A stretch of 24,973 bases of DNA from an uncultured Oscillospiraceae bacterium (lineage in GTDB: Bacteria; Bacillota; Clostridia; Oscillospirales; Acutalibacteraceae). Below, piece after piece: positions 7,699 to 16,239 of this stretch. The stretch covers positions 1 through 24,973 of the forward strand of contig UQGM01000034.1 in the NCBI GenBank assembly GCA_900540535.1, given 5' to 3'. The notes beneath the pieces are model-generated. The model was not told the origin of the DNA. It ran no database searches and saw only the letters and a program-made list of their open reading frames with translations. Numbering within the stretch: the first letter of the stretch is position 1; each line of letters begins with the position of its first letter. The translations under genes and the position numbers were made by a program.

Positions 7699-8292
7699 AT
7701 GGATTTAAAGGAATTTTTGGAATACCTGAACAGCGGAAAAACTGTGTTAAGCGGTTCCGAAGTTCATAAGTTTATGCATAAAGTGAGCAGTGAAGCAATG
7801 CGTATTACAGCAGAGCTTAACTGCGGATACCATGAACCGGAAGAAATAAACGAACTTTTCTCAAAGCTTATCGGAAAAGAAGTTGATCCTTCTTTCAGGA
7901 TGTTCCCTCCCTTTTATTCTGACTGCGGCAAAAATATAAATGTCGGAAAAAATGTATTTATCAACTCCGGATGCCGTTTTCAGGATCAGGGCGGAATTAC
8001 TATCGGCGACGGAGCACTCATAGGACACAATGTTGTACTCGCTACTTTAAACCATGATTTTGCGCCGGAAAACCGTGGCACAATGCATCCTGCTCCCATA
8101 ACAATAGGAAAAAATGTCTGGATAGGGGCAAACGCTACGGTTGTACCCGGAGTAACAATAGGTGACGGAGCCATTATTGCCGCCGGAGCAGTTGTGACAA
8201 AGGATGTACCGAAAAACGTTATTGTCGGCGGTGTTCCTGCAAAAATTATAAAAGAACTCAATACAGACAGCGAAAGAGCTGCAAAGCAATAA
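7699..8292 (+). CDS. Hexapeptide-repeat O-acetyltransferase, maltose/galactoside acetyltransferase-like
   Basis: The 197-residue protein has a helical N-terminal Mac-type domain (about 1-65) and a left-handed beta-helix of imperfect hexapeptides (about 70-185: INVGKNVFINSG, ITIGDGALIG, ITIGKNVWIGANATV, VTIGDGAIIAAGAVV). The candidate catalytic histidine is in ATLNHDF near residue 118. C-terminal VGGVPAKIIKEL is standard for acetyl-CoA-dependent members of the NodL/LacA/Maa group. Such enzymes acetylate sugars or related hydroxyl compounds; the substrate is not readable. A strong AAAAGGAG lies before the ATG, and the hydrolase gene follows after 18 bases. It is the first gene under the LysR-linked promoter, suggesting modification of some small molecule sensed by the regulator (inference). 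Confidence 0.88.
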   Translation: MDLKEFLEYLNSGKTVLSGSEVHKFMHKVSSEAMRITAELNCGYHEPEEINELFSKLIGKEVDPSFRMFPPFYSDCGKNINVGKNVFINSGCRFQDQGGITIGDGALIGHNVVLATLNHDFAPENRGTMHPAPITIGKNVWIGANATVVPGVTIGDGAIIAAGAVVTKDVPKNVIVGGVPAKIIKELNTDSERAAKQ

Positions 8293-8310
8293 GACAAGGA
8301 GGACTTTAAA

Positions 8311-9281
8311 ATGGAAGAAAAGTTAACTTTGACAAATGAATGGGATAAAACCTTTCCCAAAAGCCAAAAGTTAGACCACTGCAAAATTACCTTTCACAAC
8401 CGCTATGGAATTACACTTGCAGCAGATATGTACACTCCGAAAGACGTAAAGGGCAAGATGCCGGCAATTGCAGTAAGCGGACCTTTCGGAGCAGTAAAGG
8501 AACAGTCCTCTGGACTTTACGCACAGACGATGGCGGAAAGAGGATTTTTGACAATTGCATTTGACCCCTCCTTTACGGGAGAAAGTGGAGGAATGCCGAG
8601 ATATGTAGCTTCACCTGACATCAATACTGAGGATTTTCAGGCAGCCGTTGATTTCCTTTCTGTTCAGGAAAACGTTGACCCTGAGAAAATAGGAATTATA
8701 GGAATATGCGGCTGGGGCGGAATGGCTCTTAACGCAGCGGCAATTGATACACGCATTAAAGCTACCGTGGCAGTTACCATGTACGACATGACGAGAGTAA
8801 ATGCAAAAGGATATTTTGACAGTGAAGACAGCGAAGAAGCACGTCATGAAAAAGAGTGGCTTTAAATAACCAGAGAACAATAGACTACAAAAACGGCAGC
8901 TATGAAAGAGCCGGAGGAGTAATTGATCCTCTTCCCGATGACGCACCGTTTTTCGTAAAGGATTATTATGATTACTACAAAACAAGCCGTGGATATCACA
9001 AGAGATCCTTAAACTCAAATGACGGCTGGAATATAACCTCTACCCTTTCATTTTTAAATATGCCTATTTTGAGTTACAGCGATGAAATCCGCAGCGCTGT
9101 ACTGCTTGTACACGGAGAAAAAGCCCATTCCTGCTATTTCAGCAAAGATGCTTTTGCAAAGCTTACAGGCGATAACAAAGAGCTGATGATTATCCACGGA
9201 GCAGTTCACACTGATCTTTATGACAGAACCGACATTATCCCCTTTGATAAAATAACAGAATTTTTAAGGAAATATCTATAA
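8311..9281 (+). pseudogene. Alpha/beta hydrolase (dienelactone-hydrolase-like), split by a one-base frameshift
   Basis: Two overlapping frames together make one alpha/beta hydrolase of about 323 residues. Frame 1 (8311-8865, 184 codons) holds the N-terminal half with the nucleophile elbow GICGWGG (Cys133, as in dienelactone hydrolases). Frame 3, open from before 8856 to 9281, holds the rest, with VLLVHGEKAHS (acid-loop region) and IIHGAVHTDLYD (catalytic His). In frame 3 the junction reads R-V-A-L-N-N-Q; in frame 1 it reads E-W-L-stop. One additional A in the AAAAA run at 8849-8853 would restore a continuous protein. As it stands the nucleophile and the acid/His are on separate products. A GTG at 8856 lacks a good ribosome binding site. 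Real mutation, homopolymer sequencing error and slippage are all possible. RBS AAGGAGG precedes 8311. Confidence 0.82.
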
Positions 9282-9790
9282 TGAAGAAGATACTGTTTAT
9301 TCTCATTGCCATAATCTTATTTATGACGGGCTGCACATCGGAGCTGGAGATAAAAGAAACTCAGGAGACTCAGTCCCAGTATGAAATTTTATCAGATGAG
9401 GATATTTCTAATTATATGAACGAAAATAACGAAAACTCAAATCTTACTTTATCAGTTGACGGAACACCGTTAAGTGTAAAATGGGAAAATAACGAATCTG
9501 TATCTGCACTAAAAAAATTAGCCTCAGAAAAAGATTTAACCATTAAAGCTCATCAGTACGGCGGCTTTGAACAGGTCGGCAGTTTGCCGCAGAGAATAGA
9601 AAGCAATGATGTCCACATGACTGCCCAGCCCGGCGACATTATGCTTTATTCGAGTAATTCCGTTATACTTTACTACGGAACAAACACATGGTCTTACACA
9701 AAACTCGGCCATATTGAAAATCTTTCCGAAACTCAGCTTAAAAAACTTTTAAGCGGTGAAACCGTTACCCTAACCTTTTCCCTTTTGTAA
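9281..9790 (+). CDS. Cyclophilin-like fold lipoprotein
   Basis: The 169-residue protein begins with a lipoprotein signal: KK, a hydrophobic stretch, then FMTGC with Cys18 as the likely lipidated residue. After a Glu/Gln-rich linker (about 20-50) comes a cyclophilin-like domain: LSVDGTPLSVKWENN, HQYGGFEQVGSLPQ, QPGDIMLYSSNSVILYYG and NTWSYTKLGHIENLS. This pattern (GDI.LY, then YG.N.WSYT.LG.I) is typical of the small cyclophilin-like proteins (Pfam Cyclophil_like2) often found near flavoproteins, hydrolases and LysR genes in clostridia. Peptidyl-prolyl isomerase activity is not established for them. Its ATG overlaps the hydrolase stop by one base (TAATG), indicating translational coupling in the intact operon. 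Anchored outside the membrane; role unknown. Confidence 0.8.
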   Translation: MKKILFILIAIILFMTGCTSELEIKETQETQSQYEILSDEDISNYMNENNENSNLTLSVDGTPLSVKWENNESVSALKKLASEKDLTIKAHQYGGFEQVGSLPQRIESNDVHMTAQPGDIMLYSSNSVILYYGTNTWSYTKLGHIENLSETQLKKLLSGETVTLTFSLL

Positions 9791-9821
9791 AACTGGGAAA
9801 AGCCATATTAGAGAGGAAGAC

Positions 9822-9855
9822 TGAGCCGGCAGAGTTATCATCCTCTGCCGGCTCA
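9822..9855. terminator. Terminator between the lipoprotein gene and the convergent regulator
   Basis: TGAGCCGGCAGAG (9822-9834) pairs perfectly with CTCTGCCGGCTCA (9843-9855), 13 bp with an 8-nt loop, followed by CTTTATTTG on the plus strand. It is a GC-rich and stable hairpin between convergent genes and may act in both directions, although the T run is modest. Confidence 0.75.
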
Positions 9856-9864
9856 CTTTATTTG

Positions 9865-10969
9865 TCAGCAATCTAAAATTTTTAAAATCTCCTGAAATTC
9901 CTTTGTTTCCTTGAATTCATCAGTCAAAGGGTATCTTTCTGTCATAAGTTCATACATTCTCATTGAAGCAATATAAGTGCTGCCGAGAGTATGTTTATCA
10001 AATTCTCTGCCATTGAAAAATTTCGAATGCATAATAGTAATTCTGTCCATTTCATCGAATTGCTTTGCAAGGAGAGCAGACATTTTAAGATTTTCAAGAG
10101 CCTTTTCTTTGTTACCTGATTCAAAATACAAATGTCCTAAATGACCGTAAGCATATGTGATATTTCCCCACGCACGTCCAAAGTTACCGTCGTCATAAAA
10201 TCCGTTCAGCATTTTGATTTCTAATTCCAAAGCGTTTATCCTTTCGGCAATGTCAATGCTTTCATCTATAAATCCTCCTTCAAGATGCGAAATACCATGG
10301 CACAGCAAGCTTATTTCTTCTTCTACTGATTCCATAGTATACTGTTTCCACTTATTCGTAGTATCACGTGGATAAAGATAAGACATAAGAAATTCCTGCC
10401 CATCTCTCATATAAGGCATTTCCATTATAATCTGCTGTGCATCTTCAAATGTTACTCCGCTTTCATCATACTCAGAAAGCGTTCTGTAATAGGCGGCCAT
10501 ATACCTTTTAGAGCAAATTCTGATAGTATCAATTGTACAGTTGTTTTGTATATTGTCATAAATTGATTGAATTTTTCCAATGTTTTTTGAAAAATCCTCA
10601 CCGTTTTTATTAAACATTAGATCTGCAAGATATCTTAATTGAACCCTGAAATCATTAGGATACTTTTCTATCATATCAAGAATTGTTTTATGCCTTTCAT
10701 CATCATCGTTTGTAAAGTTATCATAATTATAAATTAGTTCGGTAAGTGCCGCCTCTTTTTTTTGCTCTGTCAATACCAAGCAATTCATCAACACTAACGC
10801 CGAAAAACTCCGCAATTTCCGGAAGCAAGGTTATATCTGGATAACACTCGTTTCTTTCCCACTTACTGACAGCCTGAAATGATACGCCGAGATATTTTGC
10901 AAAAGACTCCTGTGTAACGCCTCTGGCCTTTCTTAAACTTCTTATATTTTCACTGAAAAAGATTGTCAT
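9865..10969 (-). pseudogene. XRE-type HTH regulator with C-terminal helical repeat domain, frameshifted at an A8 run
   Basis: Two minus-strand frames together form one regulator of about 367 residues. The first (10969-10727) carries the HTH: FFSENIRSLRKARG, VTQESFAKYLG, VSFQAVSKWERNE, then PDITLLPEIAEFFGVSVDELLG up to residue 65. The second frame, entered at about 10755 and open to 9865, continues with EAALTELIYNYDNF and a long all-helical part with TPR-like segments (for example AYGHLGHLYFESGNKEKALENLKMS in two halves). The break is at eight A in the coding strand (T8 at 10756-10763); seven A would give a continuous RAKKEAALTEL. The family is common in clostridia. GAGGTG lies six bases before the ATG. 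Transcriptional slippage on A8, phase variation, decay or sequence error could each explain it. Confidence 0.82.
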
Positions 10970-10995
10970 ATAAACACCTCATTAAAATTATTATT

Positions 10996-11007
10996 TAACA
11001 GCTGTTA
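10996..11007. promoter_or_regulatory. 12-bp palindrome at the start of the XRE regulator transcript
   Basis: TAACAGCTGTTA is a perfect 12-bp palindrome. It lies just downstream of the proposed promoter at 11015-11043, at or next to the predicted transcription start, and upstream of the ribosome binding site. XRE-family regulators bind short palindromes and often repress themselves, so this is a candidate autoregulatory operator. Confidence 0.45.
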
Positions 11008-11014
11008 CACCCTT

Positions 11015-11043
11015 ATAATAATATCTTCAATATGCAAATACAA
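11015..11043 (-). promoter_or_regulatory. Possible promoter of the XRE regulator
   Basis: On the minus strand TTGTAT (11043-11038) and TATTAT (11020-11015) are 17 bases apart. The -35 box is only a half match and the region is very AT-rich, so chance matches are easy; support comes mainly from spacing and position. Confidence 0.4.
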
Positions 11044-11130
11044 TAATCTATTATTTGAATAGTATTCTACCAACAGTTGAAACGATGTGTTGTTTTATAT
11101 CCGAAATTTTTAGTATGCTCTGCTAAAAAG

Positions 11131-11172
11131 CTAAAAAATAACGCAGCATCCATTTTGAAAAAGGATGCTGCG
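11131..11172 (-). terminator. Terminator of the MATE gene
   Basis: CGCAGCATCC (11172-11163 on the minus strand) pairs with GGATGCTGCG (11151-11142), ten perfect base pairs with an 11-nt loop, followed on the minus strand by TTATTTTTTAG. It lies 65 bases beyond the MATE stop codon. Confidence 0.85.
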
Positions 11173-11237
11173 CTACTCTCCTGTACTTTATTTAATGTCG
11201 GACGGTTTCCAATAATACATTATGACGGCAATACACT

Positions 11238-12587
11238 TCATGCTACGCTGTTAATAAGCATTTTGAATTTTTTTCTCTTTCTGAGATATATGATAATAAG
11301 CGGTATATCTGCAAGCACCCAAGCAAAAGGTCCGGCAAAACATAATGCGGTAAAACCGAAATAAGAAGTCAGAACATATGCAACAAACATTCTGCCAAAG
11401 AGTTCGCCAATTCCCGCAATCATATTTGCGTAAGTAAAGCCAAGTCCTTGTAAGGTATTTCTGAATACAAAAAGCAGTGACACAAAAACATAGCATCCGC
11501 CTATTGTATACAGATACTGATTAGCATATGAAAAAATCTGCGGATCACTGTCGGTAATGAACCATCCAACTACAAGAGGTCCAGCAGCAACCAGAACGAT
11601 ACCGCAAAATACTGACAAGATAACATCAAGAACGAAAATTTTATTAACGGAATCGAGTATCCTTTTATAGTTTCCGGCTCCGTAATTCTGAGAAACAAAT
11701 GTTGCATTTGCAACACCCAGGCTGCTCATAGGTACATTCATAATCTGCTCAACTCTGCCTGCGGCGGTAATGGCTGCAATGGCAGATGAACCGAAAGAGT
11801 TAATCGATGTCTGCAAAATCATGGAACCCACAGAAGTAATTGTAAACTGAAGTGAAACAGGTATACCTAATTTTAACTGCTCAGCGCTTATTTTCCAATT
11901 AGGCTTTAAACTTTTAAAATTCAAATCAATTATATAGAAATTTCTCACAACATACCAAGCTGTAAAAGCACATGCAATGCCATTTGCAAGAACAGTTGCA
12001 ATGGCTGCTCCCTGAACACCCATGCCGAAAGTTTTTACAAAAAGTATATCCAAAACCAGATTAAAGAAAACACTGACAATAAGAAAATACAGCGGTCTTT
12101 TACTGTCCCCCAAAGCTCTTGCAATGCCTACAAAATTATTGAACAGCATCTGTATCGGCACACCTAAATAGAGGATATTTATGTATGACGAAGAAAGCCC
12201 GAATATATTGTCAGGAGTATTTATTAAACGGAGAATGGGATTGGAAATCAAAGGCGCAATAATAACTATTACAACTCCTACTATAAAAGATAGCGATATG
12301 CTGTTGGCAACATAAGCATTCATCTTTTTAAAATCCTCAGCTCCGAATTTCTGAGCAACGGGAATCACAAAACCGCCTGTAAGCCCAAGGGCTGTTCCGA
12401 CTATGAAACTGTTTATGGGTCCCACATTGCCCACTGCTGCAAGGGCTTCAGTACTTACATATCTGCCCACTATGATATTATCAACAAAATTATATGAAAA
12501 CTGCAAAAGAGAACTAATGGCAATTGGAAGTGCAAAATACACTACTGATTTGACAGTTTCTCCCCTTAGCAAATCATTTTTCACCAC
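11238..12587 (-). CDS. MATE-family multidrug/sodium antiporter
   Basis: The 449-residue integral membrane protein has about 12 hydrophobic segments in two related halves. The N-terminal half starts PIAISSLLQFSYNFVDNIIVGRY and continues ALAAVGNVGPINSFIVG, both typical of the DinF/NorM-like MATE superfamily; the second half repeats the pattern (AIAAITAAGRVEQIMN, VSQNYGAGNY). MATE proteins export drugs or metabolites in exchange for Na+ or H+. The gene starts with GTG: a very strong GGAGGTGG lies just before two tandem GTG codons at 12587 and 12584, and either could be used. It has its own promoter and terminator, so it is monocistronic. Substrate unknown; its neighbour, the XRE regulator, reads in the same direction downstream. 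Confidence 0.92.
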   Translation of the reverse strand: MVKNDLLRGETVKSVVYFALPIAISSLLQFSYNFVDNIIVGRYVSTEALAAVGNVGPINSFIVGTALGLTGGFVIPVAQKFGAEDFKKMNAYVANSISLSFIVGVVIVIIAPLISNPILRLINTPDNIFGLSSSYINILYLGVPIQMLFNNFVGIARALGDSKRPLYFLIVSVFFNLVLDILFVKTFGMGVQGAAIATVLANGIACAFTAWYVVRNFYIIDLNFKSLKPNWKISAEQLKLGIPVSLQFTITSVGSMILQTSINSFGSSAIAAITAAGRVEQIMNVPMSSLGVANATFVSQNYGAGNYKRILDSVNKIFVLDVILSVFCGIVLVAAGPLVVGWFITDSDPQIFSYANQYLYTIGGCYVFVSLLFVFRNTLQGLGFTYANMIAGIGELFGRMFVAYVLTSYFGFTALCFAGPFAWVLADIPLIIIYLRKRKKFKMLINSVA

Positions 12588-12610
12588 ACACCACCTCCGC
12601 TATTTTTAAC

Positions 12611-12638
12611 AGTATACTGCCGCTGATAAAAAAATCAA
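12611..12638 (-). promoter_or_regulatory. Promoter of the MATE gene
   Basis: On the minus strand TTGATT (12638-12633) and TATACT (12616-12611) are 16 bases apart. The start would be near 12604, giving a very short leader of about 17 nt that just includes the GGAGGTGG site. Between here and the hairpin at 12812 I see no gene or clear element. Confidence 0.55.
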
Positions 12639-12811
12639 TAGTTATATTGAAATTTATGAACATTTCGTTACAATGGAATAATAATAAGTGACCACAACAG
12701 CAAAATACAATATAAAATGTAAATATTACCTGTTCCTATATTTATATGCACTCTCCGGAACTCCGACACTTTTGAATAATATGTGTAATGTTTTACGTTC
12801 AAAGACAGCTA

Positions 12812-12854
12812 TAAAAAATCAGTGGCAACGTTTTTCGCTGCCACTGATTTTTTA
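12812..12854 (-). terminator. Terminator of the alcohol dehydrogenase-ABC exporter operon
   Basis: Positions 12854-12839 and 12827-12812 form a perfect 16-bp stem (core TCAGTGGCA/TGCCACTGA) with an 11-nt loop, ending in six T on the minus strand. It lies 17 bases after the permease stop codon. The A and T runs on both sides mean it could also work in the other direction. Confidence 0.88.
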
Positions 12855-12870
12855 CAATATTTGATTAAGC

Positions 12871-14121
12871 TTACTTCTGCTTACTCATTTTTATAGCATC
12901 CTTAAATTTGAGTTTCTTTCCGTAATGGAGAACGGAAGCTGAATAAATCTTCACTGAAAGAGCTCCCACTGCGATTACCGAAAGAGCGAGAATCAGAACA
13001 GAAATCACTACCTGATAAGGCTCAATGGAATTACTAAGCATACTCGAAGGCACAATGAACGGCGAAGAAATAGGCAGATACATTGCTATTTTCTGAATTG
13101 TACCGTTTCCGGGAGAAATAAGGTTTATAAAGTAACCGAGATAGAAACCTACCATTATCAGAAGCATCACGGGCATCATAGCTGAATTGAGATCCTCTAT
13201 TTTGCTTACAAGAGCTCCGCTTACGGCATTCATTACGGCAAAAAGGCTGTATCCTAAGACAAAATAGACAAACATTACCGCTACTGTTTCTGCATTCAAA
13301 ACGCTCAGCGAAAATTCCGAATTCTGCGTCAGAAGCTCAGAGGGAATTATAAATTTAAGGCAAAGACCTCCAGTTAAAACAATCATGGCAAACTGGATAA
13401 TTCCCAGAACACCCATACCGAAGCATTTGCCTAAAAGTATTCTTGAGGGCTTTGCGGAAACAATAAGGGTTTCCATAACCCTTGAGGTTTTTTCCGTAGC
13501 CACTGACATGGCAACTCCATAGCCGTAATAGTAAAATGCAAAGAACATAAGGAGTGTAAATACAACACCTATAACGTATGCGCTGGCATTCATCTCACCT
13601 GCAAACACCGTTTCATACTGTACAGGCTGTCTTGAAAGAATTACCAGATCCGGGTCAACTCCGGAATTTACAAGGACGTTCATTGAATGAACTTCATTTA
13701 TTATCTGGGATACAGACGAAATATTAGTTCCAGCTCCGCTCATAAAATCTTTGGAATAAACAGTTACAAGGGGCTGAGAATTTTTTGCGCTCACTTCCAA
13801 AAGTGAAATGCCTTTATCCTCTTTAATCTGAGCTGCAACGTCTTCTTTTTCTGCAGCTGTTATCTCCTTAACGTCATAGAGAACTGTCAGAGCTTCGGCT
13901 GCACCGGGAAGTATATCGTGCTCATCAAGATAGTAGCATATGTTTTTCTGGGGAGCTTCATCTGTTCCCTCATCGGTTTCATCGGAGCTTCCCATAAAAA
14001 TGGCCAGCGCCGCAGAACCGCCGATAATAAGCGCTAAAATTATAGCAGTAGAAATTATAAAAGCCTTTTTTCTTATGGCATCTTTAAGAGTAAAGGCGAA
14101 AACGGTAAAAATCTGCTTCAT
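12871..14121 (-). CDS. ABC-2 type exporter permease, NatB/YhaP-like
   Basis: The 416-residue membrane protein has one N-terminal membrane helix (about 15-40), a large extracytoplasmic domain (about 45-185), then a cluster of five or six helices. The block SVATEKTSRVMETLIVS followed by AKPSRILLGKCFGMGVLGI is diagnostic of the NatB/YhaP group of ABC-2 permeases (Pfam ABC2_membrane_3). NatAB of Bacillus exports Na+; related systems have other or unknown substrates. Its ATG overlaps the stop of the ATPase gene by four bases (ATGA), so the two subunits are translationally coupled, as expected for one transporter. A short acidic stretch (SSDETDEGTDEAP, about 45-57) starts the external domain. Confidence 0.9.
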   Translation of the reverse strand: MKQIFTVFAFTLKDAIRKKAFIISTAIILALIIGGSAALAIFMGSSDETDEGTDEAPQKNICYYLDEHDILPGAAEALTVLYDVKEITAAEKEDVAAQIKEDKGISLLEVSAKNSQPLVTVYSKDFMSGAGTNISSVSQIINEVHSMNVLVNSGVDPDLVILSRQPVQYETVFAGEMNASAYVIGVVFTLLMFFAFYYYGYGVAMSVATEKTSRVMETLIVSAKPSRILLGKCFGMGVLGIIQFAMIVLTGGLCLKFIIPSELLTQNSEFSLSVLNAETVAVMFVYFVLGYSLFAVMNAVSGALVSKIEDLNSAMMPVMLLIMVGFYLGYFINLISPGNGTIQKIAMYLPISSPFIVPSSMLSNSIEPYQVVISVLILALSVIAVGALSVKIYSASVLHYGKKLKFKDAIKMSKQK

Positions 14122-15014
14122 TTTACTCCACCTGCCTTTTCAATAAATATCTCGTTGAGACTCGGTTCCTTTATCTCATATTTTATGGGATAAATTCCCT
14201 CTTTTAAAAGGCGGGATAAAAAGCTCTGCGCCATTTCGTCACCTGTGATTTTGTATTCGGATTCACCTGCTCTGGTATCAGAAAGAATAAGTCCTTCCTC
14301 ACTTGCAAGATCAGAGATATCCTCTGCACAGTTTACAATGAGATTTGTATGGCCGTAGCCCTCTTTTATTTTGCGAAGGCTTCCCTGAAGCAGAGTTTTT
14401 CCGCTGTGAAGGATAACGATATCCTTACAGAAATCCTCAACAACATCCATCTGATGACTGCTCATTACAATATATTTTCCCTCAGCGGTAAGCTCCTCAA
14501 TAAGCTCTTTTAAAACCTTGGCATTTACAGGATCAAGACCGCTGAAAGGCTCATCCAAAAAGATAAGTGTCGGATCATGGATAAGAGTCGCAATAAGCTG
14601 TATTTTCTGCTGGTTACCTTTTGAAAGCTTTTCTGCGGTCATATCCTTATACTCTGAAACTCCAAGTCTGTCCATGAGTCTAAGGGCAGACTTTGCAGCG
14701 TCGGTCTTGTTCATACCTCTGAGCATTCCGAAATATACAAGCTGCTCCAAAACCTTGTTTTTAGTGTATATTCCTCTCTCCTCGGGCATATATCCGAAAG
14801 AAAGAGTTTCTCTTGTTATGGGTTTGCCGTCCCACAGTGCGGTGCCGCTGTCAGCAGGCATTATTCCCAAAATCATTCTGATTGTGGTAGTTTTGCCCGC
14901 TCCGTTGGTTCCGATAAGTCCGAAAACTCCACGCTGTGAAATTTCGAAACTGAGATTGTCAACGGCAACCTTTTTTCCGAAGCTTTTTGTAAGCCCCTCA
15001 ACTTTAAGCGCCAT
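14118..15014 (-). CDS. ABC transporter ATPase, NatA/YhaQ-like
   Basis: This 298-residue ATPase has Walker A GTNGAGKTTT (residues about 35-44), a Q-loop region around MPEERGIYT, the signature LSKGNQQKIQL (about 131-141), Walker B LIFLDEPFSGLDP (about 151-163) and the switch histidine in SSHQMD (about 186). A C-terminal extension of roughly 85 residues after the nucleotide-binding domain is normal for the NatA/YhaQ type. It energises the permease encoded directly downstream. GGAGG lies seven bases before the ATG, and the gene follows the alcohol dehydrogenase by 15 bases, so all three are very probably one operon. Confidence 0.94.
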   Translation of the reverse strand: MALKVEGLTKSFGKKVAVDNLSFEISQRGVFGLIGTNGAGKTTTIRMILGIMPADSGTALWDGKPITRETLSFGYMPEERGIYTKNKVLEQLVYFGMLRGMNKTDAAKSALRLMDRLGVSEYKDMTAEKLSKGNQQKIQLIATLIHDPTLIFLDEPFSGLDPVNAKVLKELIEELTAEGKYIVMSSHQMDVVEDFCKDIVILHSGKTLLQGSLRKIKEGYGHTNLIVNCAEDISDLASEEGLILSDTRAGESEYKITGDEMAQSFLSRLLKEGIYPIKYEIKEPSLNEIFIEKAGGVK

Positions 15015-15029
15015 GTGTTTTCCTCCGTG

Positions 15030-16136
15030 TTATTTTACAAAAAGTTTTTTGAGAAGCTCAAAAGCATCCTCTTTTGTATATCCTCCGGGAACAATCTTGA
15101 AATTCTTCTGATTTTCCCAGCGATTTGAAAACTCGAGTGCCTCTTCTTCGGTCATTGAAACCTTTGAAATATCAACTGCCTTTTTAAGAAGATCGGTAAA
15201 CTCCTTTAAGTCAGAAGATATTAGATCAAAAAGCTCTTCGGCTTTTTCTGGGGCATATTTTTCTCCCCTCTCGGCAAGATACGGCAAAAATGCTCCGCAC
15301 GCAAAGCCGTGGGGGAATCCGTAATCCTCCGTGAGAACATATCCCATAGGATGCGGAAAAGCTGTTCCACAGGCGTTAAGCACCATTCCGGCATAAAGGG
15401 AACCGTAATAAAGTTCCTCTCTACCCTCTTCATCGGGAAGTTCCTTTGTTTCAACAAGTTTTTTGAGGGCTGAATATATCATGGGCAGTCCTTTTACTGC
15501 AAACACCTTTACGCTATCGCTGATTTTAGGAGAAAACCAGCCTTCAACTGCATGGGAAAGAGCATCCACTGCCGTTGAAACCGTTACGGAATAAGTCATT
15601 GTATTTGTGTATTCCGGACATCCGAAAGAGATATCCGCATAAATTCCGCCTATACTCTTTTTTCTGCCTGTTGCGCCGTTTGTAAGAACCGATACTCCCG
15701 AAACCTCGCTTCCTGTGCCGGATGTAGTTCCCACAAGAATTAAAGGCAGGTGCTCAGTTCCGGAGGGAAATGCATATATATCCTCAGGAGAACAGCCGGC
15801 GTTAACGGCATAAATTGAAACCGCTTTTGCTGCATCCATGGGAGAGCCGCCGCCTATACCTATTATGCAGTCAGCGTTCATTCCGATGGCAATCTGCGCT
15901 GCCTCATGGCAGTTTTCTATAAGAGGATTGGGGCCTATTTTATCGTAAACTTTATACTCTGCTCCGATTTCCTTTAAAACGCTGCAAACGTCATCAAGTG
16001 CTCCGCTTTTTGCCGCAGAGCTTCCGCCTGTAACTATCAAAAAACTTTTGCCTTTTTTTCTGAACTCTTCACCGCTTTTAAGAACTGCGCCTTTTCCGCT
16101 TATAACCTTTACAGGCATGAAAAAATCAAATGTCAT
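15030..16136 (-). CDS. Iron-containing alcohol dehydrogenase
   Basis: The 368-residue protein belongs to the group III (iron-containing) dehydrogenases, which reduce aldehydes or oxidise alcohols with NAD(P)H. Residues 1-180 form the nucleotide-binding half with the GIGGGSPMDAAKA motif (about 93-105) and VGTTSGTGSEVS (about 136-147). Metal ligands are visible as D and H in VDALSHAVEGW (about 189-199) and two His in AFPHPMGYVLTEDYGFPHG (about 259-277). Length matches the family. AAAGGAG lies eight bases before the ATG. It leads an operon with an ABC exporter, which is unusual for a fermentation enzyme and might mean a detoxification or solvent-response role (inference). Substrate not readable. 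Confidence 0.93.
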   Translation of the reverse strand: MTFDFFMPVKVISGKGAVLKSGEEFRKKGKSFLIVTGGSSAAKSGALDDVCSVLKEIGAEYKVYDKIGPNPLIENCHEAAQIAIGMNADCIIGIGGGSPMDAAKAVSIYAVNAGCSPEDIYAFPSGTEHLPLILVGTTSGTGSEVSGVSVLTNGATGRKKSIGGIYADISFGCPEYTNTMTYSVTVSTAVDALSHAVEGWFSPKISDSVKVFAVKGLPMIYSALKKLVETKELPDEEGREELYYGSLYAGMVLNACGTAFPHPMGYVLTEDYGFPHGFACGAFLPYLAERGEKYAPEKAEELFDLISSDLKEFTDLLKKAVDISKVSMTEEEALEFSNRWENQKNFKIVPGGYTKEDAFELLKKLFVK

Positions 16137-16190
16137 TTTCGTTTCTCCTTTACTGAATTTAGTGTTGAAATCCTTTAAGGAAAAAACTTT

Positions 16191-16207
16191 TTCATCAGTC
16201 AGATGAA
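16191..16207. promoter_or_regulatory. Inverted repeat in the alcohol dehydrogenase leader
   Basis: TTCATC and GATGAA flank AGTCA, a perfect 6+6 bp repeat about 26-42 bases downstream of the predicted start of transcription of the dehydrogenase operon. It could be an operator or a small leader hairpin. Arms are short, so chance is a real alternative. Confidence 0.3.
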
Positions 16208-16239
16208 TATAAAATTTTATCTCTCGTTTATTCAGGCGT

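Noticed and set aside
8845..8860. Programmed -1 frameshift in the hydrolase
   Set aside because: The sequence G-AAA-AAG-AG in frame does not form an X-XXY-YYZ slippery heptamer, and no downstream stimulatory hairpin or pseudoknot is evident.
8856..9281. Separate 141-codon gene starting at GTG 8856
   Set aside because: No adequate ribosome binding site, and the sequence continues the hydrolase in the other frame; treated as part of one broken gene.
9865..10815. Separate 316-codon gene starting at 10815
   Set aside because: Its first 20 residues overlap the HTH coding region in another frame and are not protein-like; the real part begins at the A8 break near 10755.
11077..11364. 95-codon plus-strand open frame between the XRE and MATE genes
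   Set aside because: It runs through the MATE terminator hairpin and into the MATE 3' end; no ribosome binding site.
14518..15111. 197-codon plus-strand open frame opposite the ABC ATPase and the dehydrogenase 3' end
   Set aside because: It is antisense to a strongly identified ATPase, has no family-like motif and is Ser/Pro-rich in the manner of shadow frames.
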